A stretch of DNA of 64,000 nt from Buttiauxella brennerae ATCC 51605 (GCF_001654925.1 NZ_LXER01000011.1:186001-250000); one strand, 5' to 3'. Counted from the first letter of the stretch, positions 1 to 13,149 are shown. Translations and numbers: made by a program. Notes: a model not told the origin generated them from the sequence alone.

Positions 1-648
1 GTTGTTTTCGTAACCGTCTTCGTTGACGTTCGCGATGTACATTGTTGGTTTCAGCGTCAGGAAGCTCAGGTATTTGATTGCGGCTTTGTCTTCTTCAGTC
101 AGAGGAAGGGCACGCAGCATACCGGCGTTCTCAAGCTGTGGCAGGCATTTTTCCAGTGCAGCCAGTTCAGCTTTTGCGTCTTTATCGCCGCCTTTAGCTT
201 TCTTCTGCACACGGTGAATTGCACGCTCACACGTATCCAGATCCGAAAGTGCCAGTTCAGTGTTGATGACGTCGATGTCATCAGCTGGATCGACTTTGTT
301 GTTCACGTGGATAATGTTGTCGTTTTCAAAACAACGTACAACGTGGCCGATAGCTTCGGTTTCACGGATGTTGGTCAGGAACTGGTTACCCAGACCTTCA
401 CCTTTGGACGCACCTTTTACCAGACCGGCGATATCCACGAATTCCATGGTGGTAGGCAGAATACGCTGTGGTTTAACGATTTCGGCTAATTTATCCAGAC
501 GAGGGTCCGGCATTGGTACCACACCAGTGTTCGGCTCAATGGTACAGAACGGGAAGTTTGCAGCTTCGATTCCCGCTTTGGTGAGCGCGTTGAACAGGGT
601 TGATTTACCAACGTTCGGCAAGCCGACGATACCGCATTTGAATCCCAT
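1..648 (-). CDS. ychF: YchF/OLA1-type P-loop ATPase, partial (C-terminal part outside window)
   Basis: Residues 1-216 of a protein that is about 363 residues long in E. coli; the reading frame runs off the left edge. The start [16 protein letters not shown] carries the P-loop (G9 to S16). The G4 motif is N207-V-N-E210 rather than NKxD, the YchF hallmark that shifts preference from GTP to ATP. YchF proteins bind ribosomes and are linked to translation and oxidative-stress responses; the exact role is unsettled. It lies 136 bp downstream of pth on the same strand, the usual pth-ychF operon. Confidence 0.97.
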   Translation of the reverse strand, partial: MGFKCGIVGLPNVGKSTLFNALTKAGIEAANFPFCTIEPNTGVVPMPDPRLDKLAEIVKPQRILPTTMEFVDIAGLVKGASKGEGLGNQFLTNIRETEAIGHVVRCFENDNIIHVNNKVDPADDIDVINTELALSDLDTCERAIHRVQKKAKGGDKDAKAELAALEKCLPQLENAGMLRALPLTEEDKAAIKYLSFLTLKPTMYIANVNEDGYENN

Positions 649-784
649 GGTTTAATTCACCTTAATTACTTGATATTCAATGAGTTGTTGATGCCTCATT
701 GATAAAATGATCATAACTTTCCCCATTATACACGCAAAAGGCATATAACGGGCGCAGAAATCCAGGTTTGCTGCCGCTCAGGTG

Positions 785-1369
785 CTATTGCGCCTTAAAG
801 GTATGCAGACGGTTGGTCGCTTTGGTCAAACCCTCTTTTAGCCAGACTTCGGTGCAGCGTGCCGCTTCGTCTACCGCATCATCAATGAGCTTTTGCTCGC
901 TCAGCGGCGGTTTACCCAGCACGAAACCGACAACTTTGTTTTTATCGCCTGGATGGCCGATTCCAATGCGTAAGCGGTGAAAGTTAGGGTTATTGCCCAA
1001 TTTGCTGATGATATCTTTCAGGCCATTATGGCCGCCATGGCCGCCGCCGAGTTTAAATTTTGCGACACCTGGCGGGAGATCTAACTCATCATGGGCGACC
1101 AGAATTTCATCGGGTGCGATGCGGAAGAATGTCGCCATCGCGCCGACCGCTTTACCGCTAAGGTTCATAAACGTGGTTGGCACTAACAGGCGAACATCTT
1201 CTCCGGCAAGGTTTATGCGCGCCGTGTAGCCGAAGAATTTACTTTCTTCTTTAAGCGACTGGTTATGGCGCTGGGCCAGCAAATCCACATACCAGGCGCC
1301 TGCGTTATGGCGGGTTGCCGCATATTCCGCACCTGGGTTTGCCAGGCCAACTATTAATTTAATACTCAC
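785..1369 (-). CDS. pth: Peptidyl-tRNA hydrolase
   Basis: 194 residues, the same length as E. coli Pth. It cleaves the ester bond of peptidyl-tRNAs released early from ribosomes and so recycles tRNA in the cytoplasm. The N-terminus has the conserved VGLANPG stretch with N11 and the catalytic histidine in TRHN (H21; H20 when the initiator Met is not counted), and a later HDELDLPPG segment carries the catalytic Asp. The start codon is GTG at 1369, giving [13 protein letters not shown]. First gene of the leftward pth-ychF pair. Confidence 0.98.
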   Translation of the reverse strand: MSIKLIVGLANPGAEYAATRHNAGAWYVDLLAQRHNQSLKEESKFFGYTARINLAGEDVRLLVPTTFMNLSGKAVGAMATFFRIAPDEILVAHDELDLPPGVAKFKLGGGHGGHNGLKDIISKLGNNPNFHRLRIGIGHPGDKNKVVGFVLGKPPLSEQKLIDDAVDEAARCTEVWLKEGLTKATNRLHTFKAQ

Positions 1370-1543
1370 GTTTAATATCCTGAAAACAGACCAGAGCCGC
1401 GTAGTTTACTGTGCTCCCGGCACGATGACAAAGTCACATTGCTGCAACCATTGAATTACTGAATAGTTCATTATGAAAACCATTAGAATTTGATGCTATT
1501 CAGCGAGTTATTTGTAAATATTTGTAGACCTTTCATTCGTAAT

Positions 1544-1587
1544 TGTGATCGCCCACGCACATAATTCGGAGCGGTGTTGTCTATACT
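1544..1587 (+). promoter_or_regulatory. Candidate CRP-dependent (class II) promoter of ychH
   Basis: TGTGATCGCCCACGCA (1544-1559) matches one half of the CRP box fully and the other in 3 of 5 positions. A TATACT -10 hexamer lies at 1582-1587. The predicted start near 1594 puts the box centre at about -42, the class II position. No good -35 hexamer is visible, as expected for an activator-dependent promoter. Confidence 0.5.
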
Positions 1588-1644
1588 TTACACACAAGGA
1601 ATGGGGATTTTCCCCGCCGACCCAGGAACACCCAGAGGTGACAT

Positions 1645-1923
1645 ATGAAACGCAAAAACGCTTCGTTACTCGGCAACATTTTCATGGGGTTGGGGCTTGT
1701 CGTTATGGTAGGTGGTGTTGGTTATTCCATTTTAAACCAACTCCCTCAATTCAACTTCCCGCAATATTTCGCTCATGGTGCCGTATTGAGCATTTTCGTT
1801 GGCGCAGTGCTTTGGCTGGCCGGCGCGCGCGTTGGTGGACACGAACAAGTGGGCGACCGTTACTGGTGGATCCGCCACTTTGATAAACGTTGCCGTCGTA
1901 ATGATAGCCATCGCCACAGTTAA
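1645..1923 (+). CDS. ychH: YchH family small inner-membrane protein
   Basis: 92 residues, the E. coli YchH length. Two hydrophobic segments (about residues 9-30 and 42-63) predict two membrane spans, and the C-terminal tail is rich in His and Arg. The family is linked to stress tolerance and biofilm in E. coli, but its biochemical role is unknown. A good ribosome site (AGAGGTG) precedes the ATG. The gene stands alone between divergent pth and convergent dauA, with a likely CRP-driven promoter upstream and a terminator just after it. Confidence 0.93.
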   Translation: MKRKNASLLGNIFMGLGLVVMVGGVGYSILNQLPQFNFPQYFAHGAVLSIFVGAVLWLAGARVGGHEQVGDRYWWIRHFDKRCRRNDSHRHS

Positions 1924-1960
1924 TACTTTTCGTACTAAACATTAGTAGGAAATAAGTGTA

Positions 1961-1990
1961 AAAACGGTTCTGTTCAGGAACCGTTTTTTT
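1961..1990. terminator. Bidirectional terminator between ychH and dauA
   Basis: AAAACGGTTC (1961-1970) and GAACCGTTTT (1978-1987) form a 10-bp stem with a 7-nt loop. A T-run follows on the plus strand, and an A-run on the plus side gives T's on the minus strand, so it can serve both convergent genes. Confidence 0.85.
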
Positions 1991-2003
1991 GGGCAAAAAA
2001 TGA

Positions 2004-3710
2004 CTACGCAGCCAGTGCTGACTGAACATCCGGGAAGAAAGCCAGACGACCAGCAATCGGCTGAACACCTCCGCGAGCCAGCGTTTTTAGCGGCTGAAAC
2101 TCCAGGTTAGTCACTCGCAACTCGCAACCCTCCGGCATTTTTTCTACAAAACGCACAAACGCATCAAGCCCACCGGCATCCAGAACGGGCACGGCATCCC
2201 ATTGCAGAATAATCAGGTGGTTTTGTTCTACACGTTGGGCAAGGTCATTAAACAAACCTTCAGCGGCGGCAAAAAACAGTGGCCCGGTCACGCGCAATGC
2301 CAGTACGCCTTCAGGTGTGGGGATGTTCACCGGCGCAAGGCGAGTCATGCGCGCGATACGGCGCATAAACAGCAACGATGCCAGCACGATCCCGACGCTT
2401 ATCGCTATGACCATGTCGAAAAGTACGGTCAGTGACATGCAGATAAGCATCACAATGATGTCGTCTTTTGGCGCACGGCGCAGCAGGCTTACCACTTTAT
2501 GCGCCTCGCTCATATTCCACGCCACCATCAGCAGCAGGGCCGCCATGGCCGAAAGCGGCAACCACGAGAGCAGCGGTGCCAGCACCAGCAGCGCCATAAT
2601 CACCAGTAATGCGTGAATCACAGCCGCCATCGGTGAGGTTGCGCCAGCACGCACGTTGGCCGCTGAACGAGCAATAGCCGCCGTGGCGGTAATCCCACCA
2701 AAGAATGGCGCAATAATATTGCCCAGCCCCTGGCCAATCAGTTCGCTGTTGGCGTTGTGTTTGGTGCCAGTCATGCCGTCTAACACGACAGCGCACAGCA
2801 GCGATTCGATCGCGCCAAGCATCGCCATCGAAAATGCTGCGGGAAGCAGGGCGCTTAAGGAATCCCAGCTTAGCGTGAAGTTAGAATCAGGAATGTTCCA
2901 CGGCAGCATGAGTTGCGGCAACAATTGTGGAATGCCGTTGCCCTGAGTGCCATCTGCCAACACGTAATGGAAGCGTGAGCCGATGGTTGCCACATCGAAA
3001 CCTGCCGCATGAACCATGGCCATCGTCGCGCAACCGGCCAGCAGTGCCGGTAAATGGCCGGGTAAACGAATACCCAGACGCGGCCAGAGAATCAACACGC
3101 CGAGTGTCACAACGCCAATTGCCGCATCACCAGGATTAATTGTCGGCATTGCCATAGCCAGTGCTGCCACTTTATCCAGATAGTGTTCCGGTACATGTGC
3201 CAGCGTCAGGCCAAAGAAATCTTTCACCTGCATAGTCGCGATGGTAATCCCGATCCCGGAGGTAAAACCGAGCGTCACGGAAAGGGGGATGTATTCAATC
3301 AGGCGGCCAAATCGCGCCAGACCAAACAGTATGAGAAACACGCCAGACATCAAGGTGGCGATAAGCAAACCGGCAAGACCGAACTGCTGAGCGACAGGGT
3401 AGAGGATAACCACGAATGCGGCGGTCGGCCCGGAAACACTAAAGCGTGAACCCCCGCTTAACGCGATAACAATCCCGGCGATAGCAGATGTATAAAGGCC
3501 GTACTGTGGCGCCACACCGCTGGCGATAGCTAACGCCATCGCCAGGGGAATGGCAATAATCCCGACGGTGATGCCGGCAATAATGTCGCGGCTAAAACGG
3601 GAAAGCGTGTATTTCTCGCGCCAACAAGCGTCTACCAGAGCGCGAAAAGGTAATACAGAAGAAGATACGTTTTTCACTTTGATTCCATCCGTGAGCGCAT
3701 CATCTGTCAT
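2004..3710 (-). CDS. dauA: C4-dicarboxylic acid transporter DauA (SulP family)
   Basis: 568 residues; the E. coli protein (formerly YchM) has about 559. SulP anion transporter with an N-terminal multi-span membrane domain (roughly residues 40-440) containing the family signature around [22 protein letters not shown]-terminal cytoplasmic STAS domain follows (about 455-565, with [10 protein letters not shown]). In E. coli it takes up succinate, fumarate and aspartate aerobically, mainly at acid pH. The extra length is at the N-terminus; a later start is possible. Single-gene unit, converging on ychH. Confidence 0.95.
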   Translation of the reverse strand: MTDDALTDGIKVKNVSSSVLPFRALVDACWREKYTLSRFSRDIIAGITVGIIAIPLAMALAIASGVAPQYGLYTSAIAGIVIALSGGSRFSVSGPTAAFVVILYPVAQQFGLAGLLIATLMSGVFLILFGLARFGRLIEYIPLSVTLGFTSGIGITIATMQVKDFFGLTLAHVPEHYLDKVAALAMAMPTINPGDAAIGVVTLGVLILWPRLGIRLPGHLPALLAGCATMAMVHAAGFDVATIGSRFHYVLADGTQGNGIPQLLPQLMLPWNIPDSNFTLSWDSLSALLPAAFSMAMLGAIESLLCAVVLDGMTGTKHNANSELIGQGLGNIIAPFFGGITATAAIARSAANVRAGATSPMAAVIHALLVIMALLVLAPLLSWLPLSAMAALLLMVAWNMSEAHKVVSLLRRAPKDDIIVMLICMSLTVLFDMVIAISVGIVLASLLFMRRIARMTRLAPVNIPTPEGVLALRVTGPLFFAAAEGLFNDLAQRVEQNHLIILQWDAVPVLDAGGLDAFVRFVEKMPEGCELRVTNLEFQPLKTLARGGVQPIAGRLAFFPDVQSALAA

Positions 3711-3810
3711 TAAGGCAGGTGAAGGAGGCTAAACTTAATTACATGCTGCTGACTGAGTGCCGTAGCGACCTTGCTACAGCGACCTGGTGGCTTTGCGTTC
3801 TACAAAAAGA

Positions 3811-3837
3811 AAAAACCCGCCGTAGCGGGTTTTTTTA
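3811..3837. terminator. Terminator downstream of prs
   Basis: ACCCGC (3815-3820), a CGTA loop and GCGGGT (3825-3830), flanked by A-runs and T-runs on both sides. It ends the leftward lolB-ispE-prs transcripts, whose last stop codon lies at 3849. Confidence 0.85.
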
Positions 3838-3848
3838 AGCGAGTTCGA

Positions 3849-4844
<996 letters not shown>

Positions 4845-4918
4845 TTATGCGGGCGGGGTAGCGCCATCCAGGCGGTGTATAAAGAGCTTGATGCAACGTC
4901 TGAAACAAGGTGACGTTG

Positions 4919-5788
4919 TCACCAATACTCAGCTTGCCCGGATATGGCCTGATGCAGCGGGGAGACATTAACGCCTCGCGCAACAAACCCATGCAGCCAT
5001 TCCGGGGCTTGCTTAAGCACCTGGCGGGCAGCGTTCTCGGTGTCAAATTCAGCAAACACACAAGCGCCGGTGCCGGTCAGGCGCGACGGCGCGTATTCTA
5101 ACAGCCAGGAAAGCAGCTCATCAACCTTACGAAAACGTTTTCTTGCGATAACCTCACAATCATTACCAAATTCACAGTTTAATAACGTGTCAATTGATCT
5201 AACCGGGGTATTTCTTGGAAGCTCTGGATCTTTAAAAATGACCGGTGTCGGGATGCTGACACCCGGATGGGCAACCAGGTACCATTTTTCAGCCGGGGAG
5301 ACGGGCGTAAGTTTCTCACCAACCCCTTCTGCAAAGGCGGCAAATCCTCTGACGAAAACAGGTACATCTGCACCGAGGGTGACACCAAGTGCCGCCAGCT
5401 GATCTTCAGTCAGGCCGGTGTTCCAGATATGGTTGAGCGCCACCAGAACGGTTGCCGCGTTTGACGAACCCCCACCCAAACCGCCGCCCATTGGTAGCTG
5501 TTTTTCAACGCTGATGTCGGCTCCAGCGCCCTGGGGTAATGAGCCCATCAGCAACGCCGTGTCTTGCAATAATCGGGCGGCGCGGACAATTAAATTCTCT
5601 TCATCCGGCACCCCTTCGATAGACGTAGCTAAGCAAATCTGGCCGTCATTTCTGGGCTCGATAATGATGGTGTCGCCATAATCGAGGAACTGAAATAAAG
5701 TTTGTAAATTATGATAGCCATCTTCGCGACGGCCAGTGATATACAAAAAAAGGTTCAGTTTTGCCGGTGATGGCCAACGCTTTCTCAT
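4919..5788 (-). CDS. ispE: 4-diphosphocytidyl-2-C-methyl-D-erythritol kinase
   Basis: 289 residues; E. coli IspE has 283, the extra being at the C-terminus (SGQAEYW). GHMP-family kinase that phosphorylates CDP-ME in the MEP isoprenoid pathway. K10 lies in the SPAKLNLFL segment, the glycine-rich ATP loop is [14 protein letters not shown], and the GADVPVF segment carries the catalytic Asp. Its ATG overlaps the lolB stop by one base (TAATG), so translation is probably coupled. Its 3' half also holds the prs promoter and PurR operator. Confidence 0.97.
   Translation of the reverse strand: MRKRWPSPAKLNLFLYITGRREDGYHNLQTLFQFLDYGDTIIIEPRNDGQICLATSIEGVPDEENLIVRAARLLQDTALLMGSLPQGAGADISVEKQLPMGGGLGGGSSNAATVLVALNHIWNTGLTEDQLAALGVTLGADVPVFVRGFAAFAEGVGEKLTPVSPAEKWYLVAHPGVSIPTPVIFKDPELPRNTPVRSIDTLLNCEFGNDCEVIARKRFRKVDELLSWLLEYAPSRLTGTGACVFAEFDTENAARQVLKQAPEWLHGFVARGVNVSPLHQAISGQAEYW
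5095..5124 (-). promoter_or_regulatory. Promoter of prs inside ispE
   Basis: On the minus strand, TTGATG (5119-5124) and TAGAAT (5095-5100) are separated by 18 bp. The predicted start near 5088 gives a leader of about 290 nt to the prs GTG. E. coli prs has a similar leader of about 300 nt starting inside ispE. Confidence 0.65.
5129..5144. promoter_or_regulatory. PurR operator for prs, inside ispE
   Basis: ACGAAAACGTTTTCTT matches the PurR box (ACGCAAACGTTTTCNT type) around its central CG. It sits directly upstream of the -35 hexamer of the prs promoter and encodes the RKRF stretch of IspE. PurR control of prs is known in E. coli. Confidence 0.75.
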
Positions 5789-6411
5789 TATTTAACCGTC
5801 CAGCTATCCATTTTGAGTTTGATTCGCTGTGTGCCTTCGCGCAATTCCATGTTTGATGGCAGGGCAGGTTGCACACTGTCGTCATAATCACTGTAAACCA
5901 CTTTCCAGGTTTTGCCGTCCTGGGTGTAGTTGATTTCGCTCAGGCGATATTGGTTATCAATTTTATAGTCAGTGGCTTCACCCGGCAGGCCGAGGATCCA
6001 CTGGCGCAGGCTGTTAAGCGGGATCGGCATTCCCGTCAGCTTACCCACCATCTCTTCGGCATTATCAGAAACGTATTTTTTGCCATTGCGGTCAGTCAGT
6101 TGCACCGTGCCAGGTTGCGCGTTCAATTCCAGCTCAGTACTTCCTAAAGGATTCGTTAGCAGCAGACGATAACGGTCTGGCGCGGTTTGTTGCCAGTTAT
6201 AACGCGCATATACCTTCTGGCTATCGGAGAGATAAGCAAAAGCACCACGCGTCTGATATTGGGTGATTTTTTGCACTTGCTGCTGGTGTTGTAACCATTG
6301 TGGAGAATCAGGACTTTTGCCTGGTCCCGTTGACTGAGGAGTCACACAAGCAGTCAAAACAAGGCTTGCCAGTGGCGCAAGGCACAGCAGACGGGGTTTC
6401 GTCATAAACAT
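5788..6411 (-). CDS. lolB: Outer-membrane lipoprotein receptor LolB
   Basis: 207 residues, the E. coli length. LolB is itself a lipoprotein on the inner face of the outer membrane and takes lipoproteins from the carrier LolA. The signal peptide ends in a lipobox LVLTAC with the lipidated cysteine at C22. The core has the conserved segments YQTRGAFAY and [19 protein letters not shown]. The ATG at 6411 is used; a second ATG two codons later is equally possible. Transcribed divergently from hemA across 205 bp, and followed by ispE with a one-base overlap. Confidence 0.97.
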   Translation of the reverse strand: MFMTKPRLLCLAPLASLVLTACVTPQSTGPGKSPDSPQWLQHQQQVQKITQYQTRGAFAYLSDSQKVYARYNWQQTAPDRYRLLLTNPLGSTELELNAQPGTVQLTDRNGKKYVSDNAEEMVGKLTGMPIPLNSLRQWILGLPGEATDYKIDNQYRLSEINYTQDGKTWKVVYSDYDDSVQPALPSNMELREGTQRIKLKMDSWTVK

Positions 6412-6616
6412 AGTGGCGGCGGATCCTTCTCATTAATTTTAGTTGTTAACTGTTTATGCTAGCGGTGGCAGGCAAGGTCGTCTACGGTCAAGTTGTCTTA
6501 AATCATTAATTGCGATGATACCTCACAAGGGGTGGCTCCCTTTTATTGACTGCGCGCATCCTGTATGATGCGCCGAGTTAATCCTTATCAACATCGGTAT
6601 TACTCACAACCGCTCA

Positions 6617-7873
6617 ATGACCCTTTTAGCACTTGGCATCAACCACAAAACAGCTCCAGTCTCGTTGCGAGAACGTGTTACGTTTTCGCCGGATACGCTC
6701 GGCCAGGCGTTGAACAGCCTGCTTGAACAGCCGATGGTGCAGGGTGGAGTCGTGTTGTCGACGTGCAACCGCACTGAGCTTTACCTGAGTGTTGAAGAGC
6801 AGGAAAACCTGCATGAACAACTGGTGCGCTGGCTGTGTAATTACCACAACCTCAATGAAGAGGAAGTGCGTAAAAGCCTCTACTGGCACCATGACAACGA
6901 AGCCGTCACGCATTTAATGCGCGTCGCCAGCGGCCTTGATTCGTTGGTTCTTGGCGAGCCTCAAATTCTCGGACAGGTTAAAAAAGCCTTTGCCGACTCC
7001 CAAAAAGGGCACTCGCTTTCCAGTGAACTGGAGCGGATGTTCCAGAAGTCCTTCTCTGTTGCCAAGCGTGTACGAACCGAAACCGAAATTGGCGCAAGCG
7101 CTGTATCTGTCGCGTTTGCGGCCTGTACCCTGGCCCGGCAAATATTTGAGTCCTTATCGACCGTGACGGTGCTACTGGTCGGTGCCGGTGAAACAATCGA
7201 ACTGGCGGCGCGCCATTTGCGGGAACATAACGTTCAGAAAATGATTATCGCCAACCGTACGCGTGAGCGCGCACAAGTCCTTGCTGACGAAGTTGGCGCA
7301 GAAGTCATCAGTCTCAGCGACATCGACTCACGTTTGCAGGAAGCGGACATTATTATCAGCTCAACCGCGAGTCCCTTGCCGATTATTGGCAAAGGTATGG
7401 TGGAACGTGCCCTGAAAGCCCGCCGTAACCAACCGCTTTTACTGGTCGATATCGCGGTACCTCGCGATGTAGAACCCGAAGTCGGTAAACTGCCAAACGC
7501 CTATCTCTACAGCGTGGACGACCTGCAAGCGATTATCCAAAGCAACCTGGCGCAGCGCAAAGCTGCCGCGGTTGAAGCGGAAACCATTGTCGCGCAGGAA
7601 TGCAGTGAATTTATGGCGTGGTTGCGCGCACAAAGTGCCACGGAAACCATCCGCGAATATCGCAGTCAGGCTGAACTCGTTCGTGATGAGCTGGCTGCAA
7701 AGGCATTGAGCGCACTCCAGCAGGGTGCCAATGCCGAAACCGTTCTTCAGGATCTGGCGTGGAAGTTAACCAACCGCTTGATCCACGCACCAACCAAATC
7801 TCTTCAGCAGGCTGCCCGTGACGGGGATGACGAACGCCTGCAGATTCTGCGTAACAGCCTCGGGCTGGATTAG
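6617..7873 (+). CDS. hemA: Glutamyl-tRNA reductase
   Basis: 418 residues, as in E. coli. It reduces glutamyl-tRNA(Glu) to glutamate 1-semialdehyde, the first committed step of C5 heme synthesis. The catalytic cysteine is C50 in [11 protein letters not shown]. The NADPH domain has the [17 protein letters not shown] motif, and a C-terminal helical dimerisation domain follows. The N-terminus ([11 protein letters not shown]) is also the part that confers Lon/ClpAP turnover in relatives. First gene of hemA-prfA-prmC, with a 35-nt gap to prfA. Confidence 0.98.
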   Translation: MTLLALGINHKTAPVSLRERVTFSPDTLGQALNSLLEQPMVQGGVVLSTCNRTELYLSVEEQENLHEQLVRWLCNYHNLNEEEVRKSLYWHHDNEAVTHLMRVASGLDSLVLGEPQILGQVKKAFADSQKGHSLSSELERMFQKSFSVAKRVRTETEIGASAVSVAFAACTLARQIFESLSTVTVLLVGAGETIELAARHLREHNVQKMIIANRTRERAQVLADEVGAEVISLSDIDSRLQEADIIISSTASPLPIIGKGMVERALKARRNQPLLLVDIAVPRDVEPEVGKLPNAYLYSVDDLQAIIQSNLAQRKAAAVEAETIVAQECSEFMAWLRAQSATETIREYRSQAELVRDELAAKALSALQQGANAETVLQDLAWKLTNRLIHAPTKSLQQAARDGDDERLQILRNSLGLD

Positions 7874-7908
7874 CAAATAAACTCTTATTACAAGGTGAAA
7901 CACCGCCC

Positions 7909-8991
7909 ATGAAGTCTTCTATCGTTGCCAAACTAGAAGCCCTGCAAGAGCGCCATGAAGAAGTTCAGGCTCTGCTTGGTGATGCTGCCACAATTGCCGA
8001 CCAGGACCGTTTCCGTGCGCTGTCGCGTGAATATGCTCAGTTGAGTGATGTTTCACGCTGTTTCCTGCAATGGCGCCAGGTTCAGGAAGATATTGAAACC
8101 GCACAAAGCATGCTTGATGACCCGGAAATGCGTGAAATGGCGCAAGAAGAATTAAACCAGGCGAAAAGCGACAGCGAAGAATTAGAACAGCAGCTGCAAG
8201 TATTGTTGCTGCCAAAAGACCCCGATGACGAACGCAATGCGTTTGTGGAAGTTCGTGCCGGTACGGGTGGCGATGAAGCGGCCATTTTTGCTGGTGACTT
8301 GTTCCGTATGTACAGCCGTTACGCTGAATCGCGTCGCTGGAAAGTCGAAATCCTGAGCGCCAATGACGGCGAACACGGCGGCTACAAAGAAGTGATCGCA
8401 AAAATCAGTGGTGATGGCGTTTACGGTCGCCTGAAATTTGAGTCCGGCGGCCATCGTGTTCAGCGTGTTCCAGCTACCGAATCTCAGGGGCGTATTCACA
8501 CCTCCGCATGTACCGTTGCGGTCATGCCGGAAATTCCTGAAGCGGAACTGCCAGATATCAACCCGGGCGATTTGCGTATTGATACCTTCCGCTCATCGGG
8601 CGCGGGCGGCCAGCACGTTAACACCACCGACTCTGCAATTCGTATTACCCACTTGCCGACTGGTATCGTGGTTGAGTGCCAGGACGAGCGTTCGCAGCAT
8701 AAAAACAAAGCCAAAGCGTTGTCGGTATTGGGCTCACGTATTCGTGCTGCAGAAATGGCTAAACGCCAGCAGGAAGAGGCTTCAACGCGTCGTAACCTGC
8801 TGGGCAGTGGTGACCGTTCAGACCGTAACCGTACTTATAACTTCCCACAAGGCCGCGTAACCGATCACCGCATCAACGTGACGCTGTATCGCCTGGACGA
8901 AGTGATGGAAGGCAAACTCGACGCGCTTATCGAGCCAATCGTGCAGGAGTATCAGGCAGACCAGTTAGCTGCGCTGTCTGAGCAGGATTAA
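7909..8991 (+). CDS. prfA: Peptide chain release factor 1
   Basis: 360 residues, as in E. coli. RF1 recognises UAA and UAG and triggers peptide release. The codon-reading PxT motif is the PAT in [15 protein letters not shown]. The catalytic GGQ lies in [14 protein letters not shown] and is the substrate of PrmC, encoded next. Stop and next start overlap (TAATG, one base), so the methylase and its target are probably translationally coupled. Confidence 0.98.
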   Translation: MKSSIVAKLEALQERHEEVQALLGDAATIADQDRFRALSREYAQLSDVSRCFLQWRQVQEDIETAQSMLDDPEMREMAQEELNQAKSDSEELEQQLQVLLLPKDPDDERNAFVEVRAGTGGDEAAIFAGDLFRMYSRYAESRRWKVEILSANDGEHGGYKEVIAKISGDGVYGRLKFESGGHRVQRVPATESQGRIHTSACTVAVMPEIPEAELPDINPGDLRIDTFRSSGAGGQHVNTTDSAIRITHLPTGIVVECQDERSQHKNKAKALSVLGSRIRAAEMAKRQQEEASTRRNLLGSGDRSDRNRTYNFPQGRVTDHRINVTLYRLDEVMEGKLDALIEPIVQEYQADQLAALSEQD

Positions 8992-9821
8992 TGGATTTTA
9001 AGCACTGGTTACAGCAGGCAATAGCCCAGCTTCAGGAAAGTGAAAGTCCGCGTCGTGACGCGGAAATCCTGCTGGGCTTTGTCACTGAAAAGGCGCGTAC
9101 CTTCATTCTGGCATTCGGTGAAACCGAACTGACAGCACAACAACAGCAACAGCTTGATGTTTTGCTGGCTCGAAGAGTGAAGGGCGAGCCGGTTGCGCAC
9201 CTGGTCGGTGAACGTGAGTTTTGGTCGCTGCCACTGCGCGTATCCCCCGTCACACTTATCCCGCGCCCGGATACCGAATGCCTTGTTGAACAAGCCCTCG
9301 CAAGAATGCCTGCATCAGCATGTTCAGTGCTGGACTTAGGCACGGGCACCGGGGCGGTTGCTTTAGCCATTGCCAGCGAACGCCCGGATTGCGACGTTAC
9401 CGCGCTTGACCTGATCCCGGAAGCGGTAGAGCTTGCGCGCGATAATGCGAGCCGCCTCGGAATAACCAATGTTAAGGTCTTGCAAAGTAACTGGTTTAGT
9501 GGGCTCAATACAGAACGTTTTGCGGTGATTGTCAGCAACCCGCCTTACATCGACGGGGAAGACCCGCACCTTTCGCAAGGTGATGTGCGTTTTGAACCAC
9601 GCAGTGCGCTGGTGGCAGATAACCAGGGTTTAGCCGATTTACTCGTTCTGGTGGAGTCATCGCGAAACTTCCTGGAACCGGGCGGTTGGTTGCTGCTTGA
9701 ACACGGCTGGCTTCAGGCGGCACAAGTTCGCGAGTTGTTTACGCAAGCCGGATATACCGAGATACAAAGCTGTCAGGATTACGGTGGTAATGACCGCCTG
9801 ACACTAGGACGCTTTCTTTAA
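8991..9821 (+). CDS. prmC: Release factor glutamine methyltransferase
   Basis: 276 residues; E. coli PrmC (HemK) has 277. It methylates the glutamine of the GGQ motif in RF1 and RF2 using SAM. The SAM loop is DLGTGTGAVALAIA and the amide-methylase motif NPPY occurs in IVSNPPYIDGED. An N-terminal helical domain binds the release factor. Coupled to prfA by a one-base overlap. Confidence 0.97.
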   Translation: MDFKHWLQQAIAQLQESESPRRDAEILLGFVTEKARTFILAFGETELTAQQQQQLDVLLARRVKGEPVAHLVGEREFWSLPLRVSPVTLIPRPDTECLVEQALARMPASACSVLDLGTGTGAVALAIASERPDCDVTALDLIPEAVELARDNASRLGITNVKVLQSNWFSGLNTERFAVIVSNPPYIDGEDPHLSQGDVRFEPRSALVADNQGLADLLVLVESSRNFLEPGGWLLLEHGWLQAAQVRELFTQAGYTEIQSCQDYGGNDRLTLGRFL

Positions 9822-9850
9822 AAATAAAGGGAAATAAGGAATCTAGCTTT

Positions 9851-10240
9851 ATGGCAACTTACTTTGCGCTCAAGCATTTGCATATTCTGACAGTCTTCAT
9901 TTCCGTGAGCTTGTTCGTTTTACGCTACTGGTGGCAATACCGTGATTCAGCCATGTCCAACAAGCGCTGGGTGCGCATTGTTCCGCATGTGAATGATACC
10001 GTGTTGCTGGTCACTGGCGCTGCTCTTGTGATGATTACGCATTTCTATCCCTTCACGCCACAAGGCGCATGGCTGACTGAGAAGCTATTTGGCGTTATTA
10101 TCTATATCGTTTTAGGGTTTATCGTGCTGGGCAAGCGCCCGCGCAGTCAGCAAGTTCGGTGTTTTACCTTTCTGCTGGCGCTGGTGGTGCTTTACATCAT
10201 CATTAAACTCGCCACTACAAAAATACCATTACTGGGGTAA
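9851..10240 (+). CDS. sirB2: SirB2 family inner-membrane protein
   Basis: 129 residues, almost all in four predicted membrane segments (about 10-25, 50-70, 80-100, 108-125). Matches the SirB2 (YchQ) family in length, in the KHLHILTVFISVSLFVLRY opening and in position between prmC and sirB1. The function is unknown; the name comes from an early report on Salmonella invasion-gene regulation. Confidence 0.9.
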   Translation: MATYFALKHLHILTVFISVSLFVLRYWWQYRDSAMSNKRWVRIVPHVNDTVLLVTGAALVMITHFYPFTPQGAWLTEKLFGVIIYIVLGFIVLGKRPRSQQVRCFTFLLALVVLYIIIKLATTKIPLLG

Positions 10241-10243
10241 GTC

Positions 10244-11948
<1,705 letters not shown>

Positions 11949-11956
11949 AAGTTAAA

Positions 11957-12040
11957 GCCCTCACCCTAACCCTCTCCCCCCAGGAGAGGGGATTAACGGT
12001 TTTCTCCCTCTCCCTGAGGGAGAGGGGTGGGGTGAGGGGC
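11957..12040. repeat. Palindromic intergenic repeat between kdsA and chaA
   Basis: About 84 bp with outer arms CCCTCACCCTAACCCTCTCC (from 11958) and the near-complement ending GGTGGGGTGAGGGGC at 12040. Inner nested arms (GGAGAGGGG, CCCTCTCCCTGAGGGAGAGGG) allow a cruciform or a double hairpin. It lies between convergent genes and probably acts as a terminator or mRNA 3' stabiliser. Similar CCCTCACCC...GGGTGAGGG palindromes are dispersed in many enterobacterial genomes; the copy number here cannot be seen from one window. Confidence 0.8.
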
Positions 12041-12045
12041 AAACG

Positions 12046-13149
12046 TCAGGCAAATATCGTCATCAGGTAAGCGGCAAACAGCGCGAGGTGCGCGGTGCCG
12101 TTCAGGACGTTGGTGCGCCCGGTCGAGAATGAAATCTGGCACAGCACCAATGACGTCAGCATCACCACCAACTCCGGCATCCCTAAACCAAAGGTCAGGT
12201 CATTGCCCGTCAATAGTGCAATCAGTGTCACCGCAGGAACGGTCAATGAAATGGTTGCCAGCACGGAGCCAAAGAACAGGTTCATTGCGCGCTGAACCTG
12301 GTTACTTAACACCGCTCTCAATGCCCCTAAACCTTCAGGGGAGAGGATCAACAACGCGACCAGGAAGCCGGTAAATTGCGCCGGGGCGTTCAATGTCGTG
12401 AGCAATGATTCGAGTGGCCCCGCGTTCATCTTGGTGACAGCAATAACCGCAACCAGATGCACGATAAGCCAGATGGCATGCCATGTGTTGCTGTGTGCCG
12501 ACGGTTTGCCGTGATGCGGGTCGTCATCGTCGGACTCGTCTTCATGCTCGTAAACAAACAGACTCTGGTGCGTTTTCGTCTGAATCAGCAAGAATACGCC
12601 ATACATTGCGGCTGAAATGGCGGCCGCCATCAGTGCCTGCCCGGTGCTAAAGTTGCCTTCAGGTAGCGCTGTGGGTAACACCAGCACAATCACCGCCAGC
12701 GGGAACAGGGCAATGAGATACTGTTTAATGCCAAAGAGGTTCATGTACTGCGTCGCGAACTTCTGGCCTCCCAACAATAATGAGAAACCAACCAGGCCGC
12801 CGGTCACAATCATGATGATGGAATAAAGTGTGTCGCGCATCAGCGTTGGAGCGGCATCACCCGTCGCCATTAATGCGGAAATTAAACTGACTTCGAGGAT
12901 AACGACGGAAAGACTCAGAATCAGAGAACCATAAGGCTCGCCTAAACGGTGCGCGAGAACGTCTGCGTGACGAACGACGCTAAAGGCGCTACTTAAAATG
13001 CCCACCAGGGCCAGAATATTAATCCCTATAACCGCTGGAAAAGACTGGCTTCCTCCCCACATCACCAGTACGACCAGCGCTAATACCGGGAAAATGAGCG
13101 AACTCTCCTTATGACGGGTTTTCACCGCCTCATGTTGTGTTTTGGTCAA
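12046..13149 (-). CDS. chaA: Sodium-potassium/proton antiporter ChaA
   Basis: 367 residues; E. coli ChaA has 366. Inner-membrane cation/proton antiporter of the CaCA superfamily, exchanging Na+, K+ or Ca2+ for protons at alkaline pH or high salt. About eleven hydrophobic segments are visible, with the two CaCA repeat motifs (LSVVILEVSLI and LILSPEGLGALRAVL). An acidic/His loop (EHEDESDDDDPHHGKPSAH) lies near the middle and matches E. coli. Single gene, divergent from chaB. Confidence 0.97.
   Translation of the reverse strand: MTKTQHEAVKTRHKESSLIFPVLALVVLVMWGGSQSFPAVIGINILALVGILSSAFSVVRHADVLAHRLGEPYGSLILSLSVVILEVSLISALMATGDAAPTLMRDTLYSIIMIVTGGLVGFSLLLGGQKFATQYMNLFGIKQYLIALFPLAVIVLVLPTALPEGNFSTGQALMAAAISAAMYGVFLLIQTKTHQSLFVYEHEDESDDDDPHHGKPSAHSNTWHAIWLIVHLVAVIAVTKMNAGPLESLLTTLNAPAQFTGFLVALLILSPEGLGALRAVLSNQVQRAMNLFFGSVLATISLTVPAVTLIALLTGNDLTFGLGMPELVVMLTSLVLCQISFSTGRTNVLNGTAHLALFAAYLMTIFA

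Noticed and set aside
11949-12045. Search for Ldr-type toxin-antitoxin repeats, found in E. coli near chaA
   Set aside because: The gap holds only the 84-bp palindrome; no small hydrophobic frame or antisense promoter was seen.
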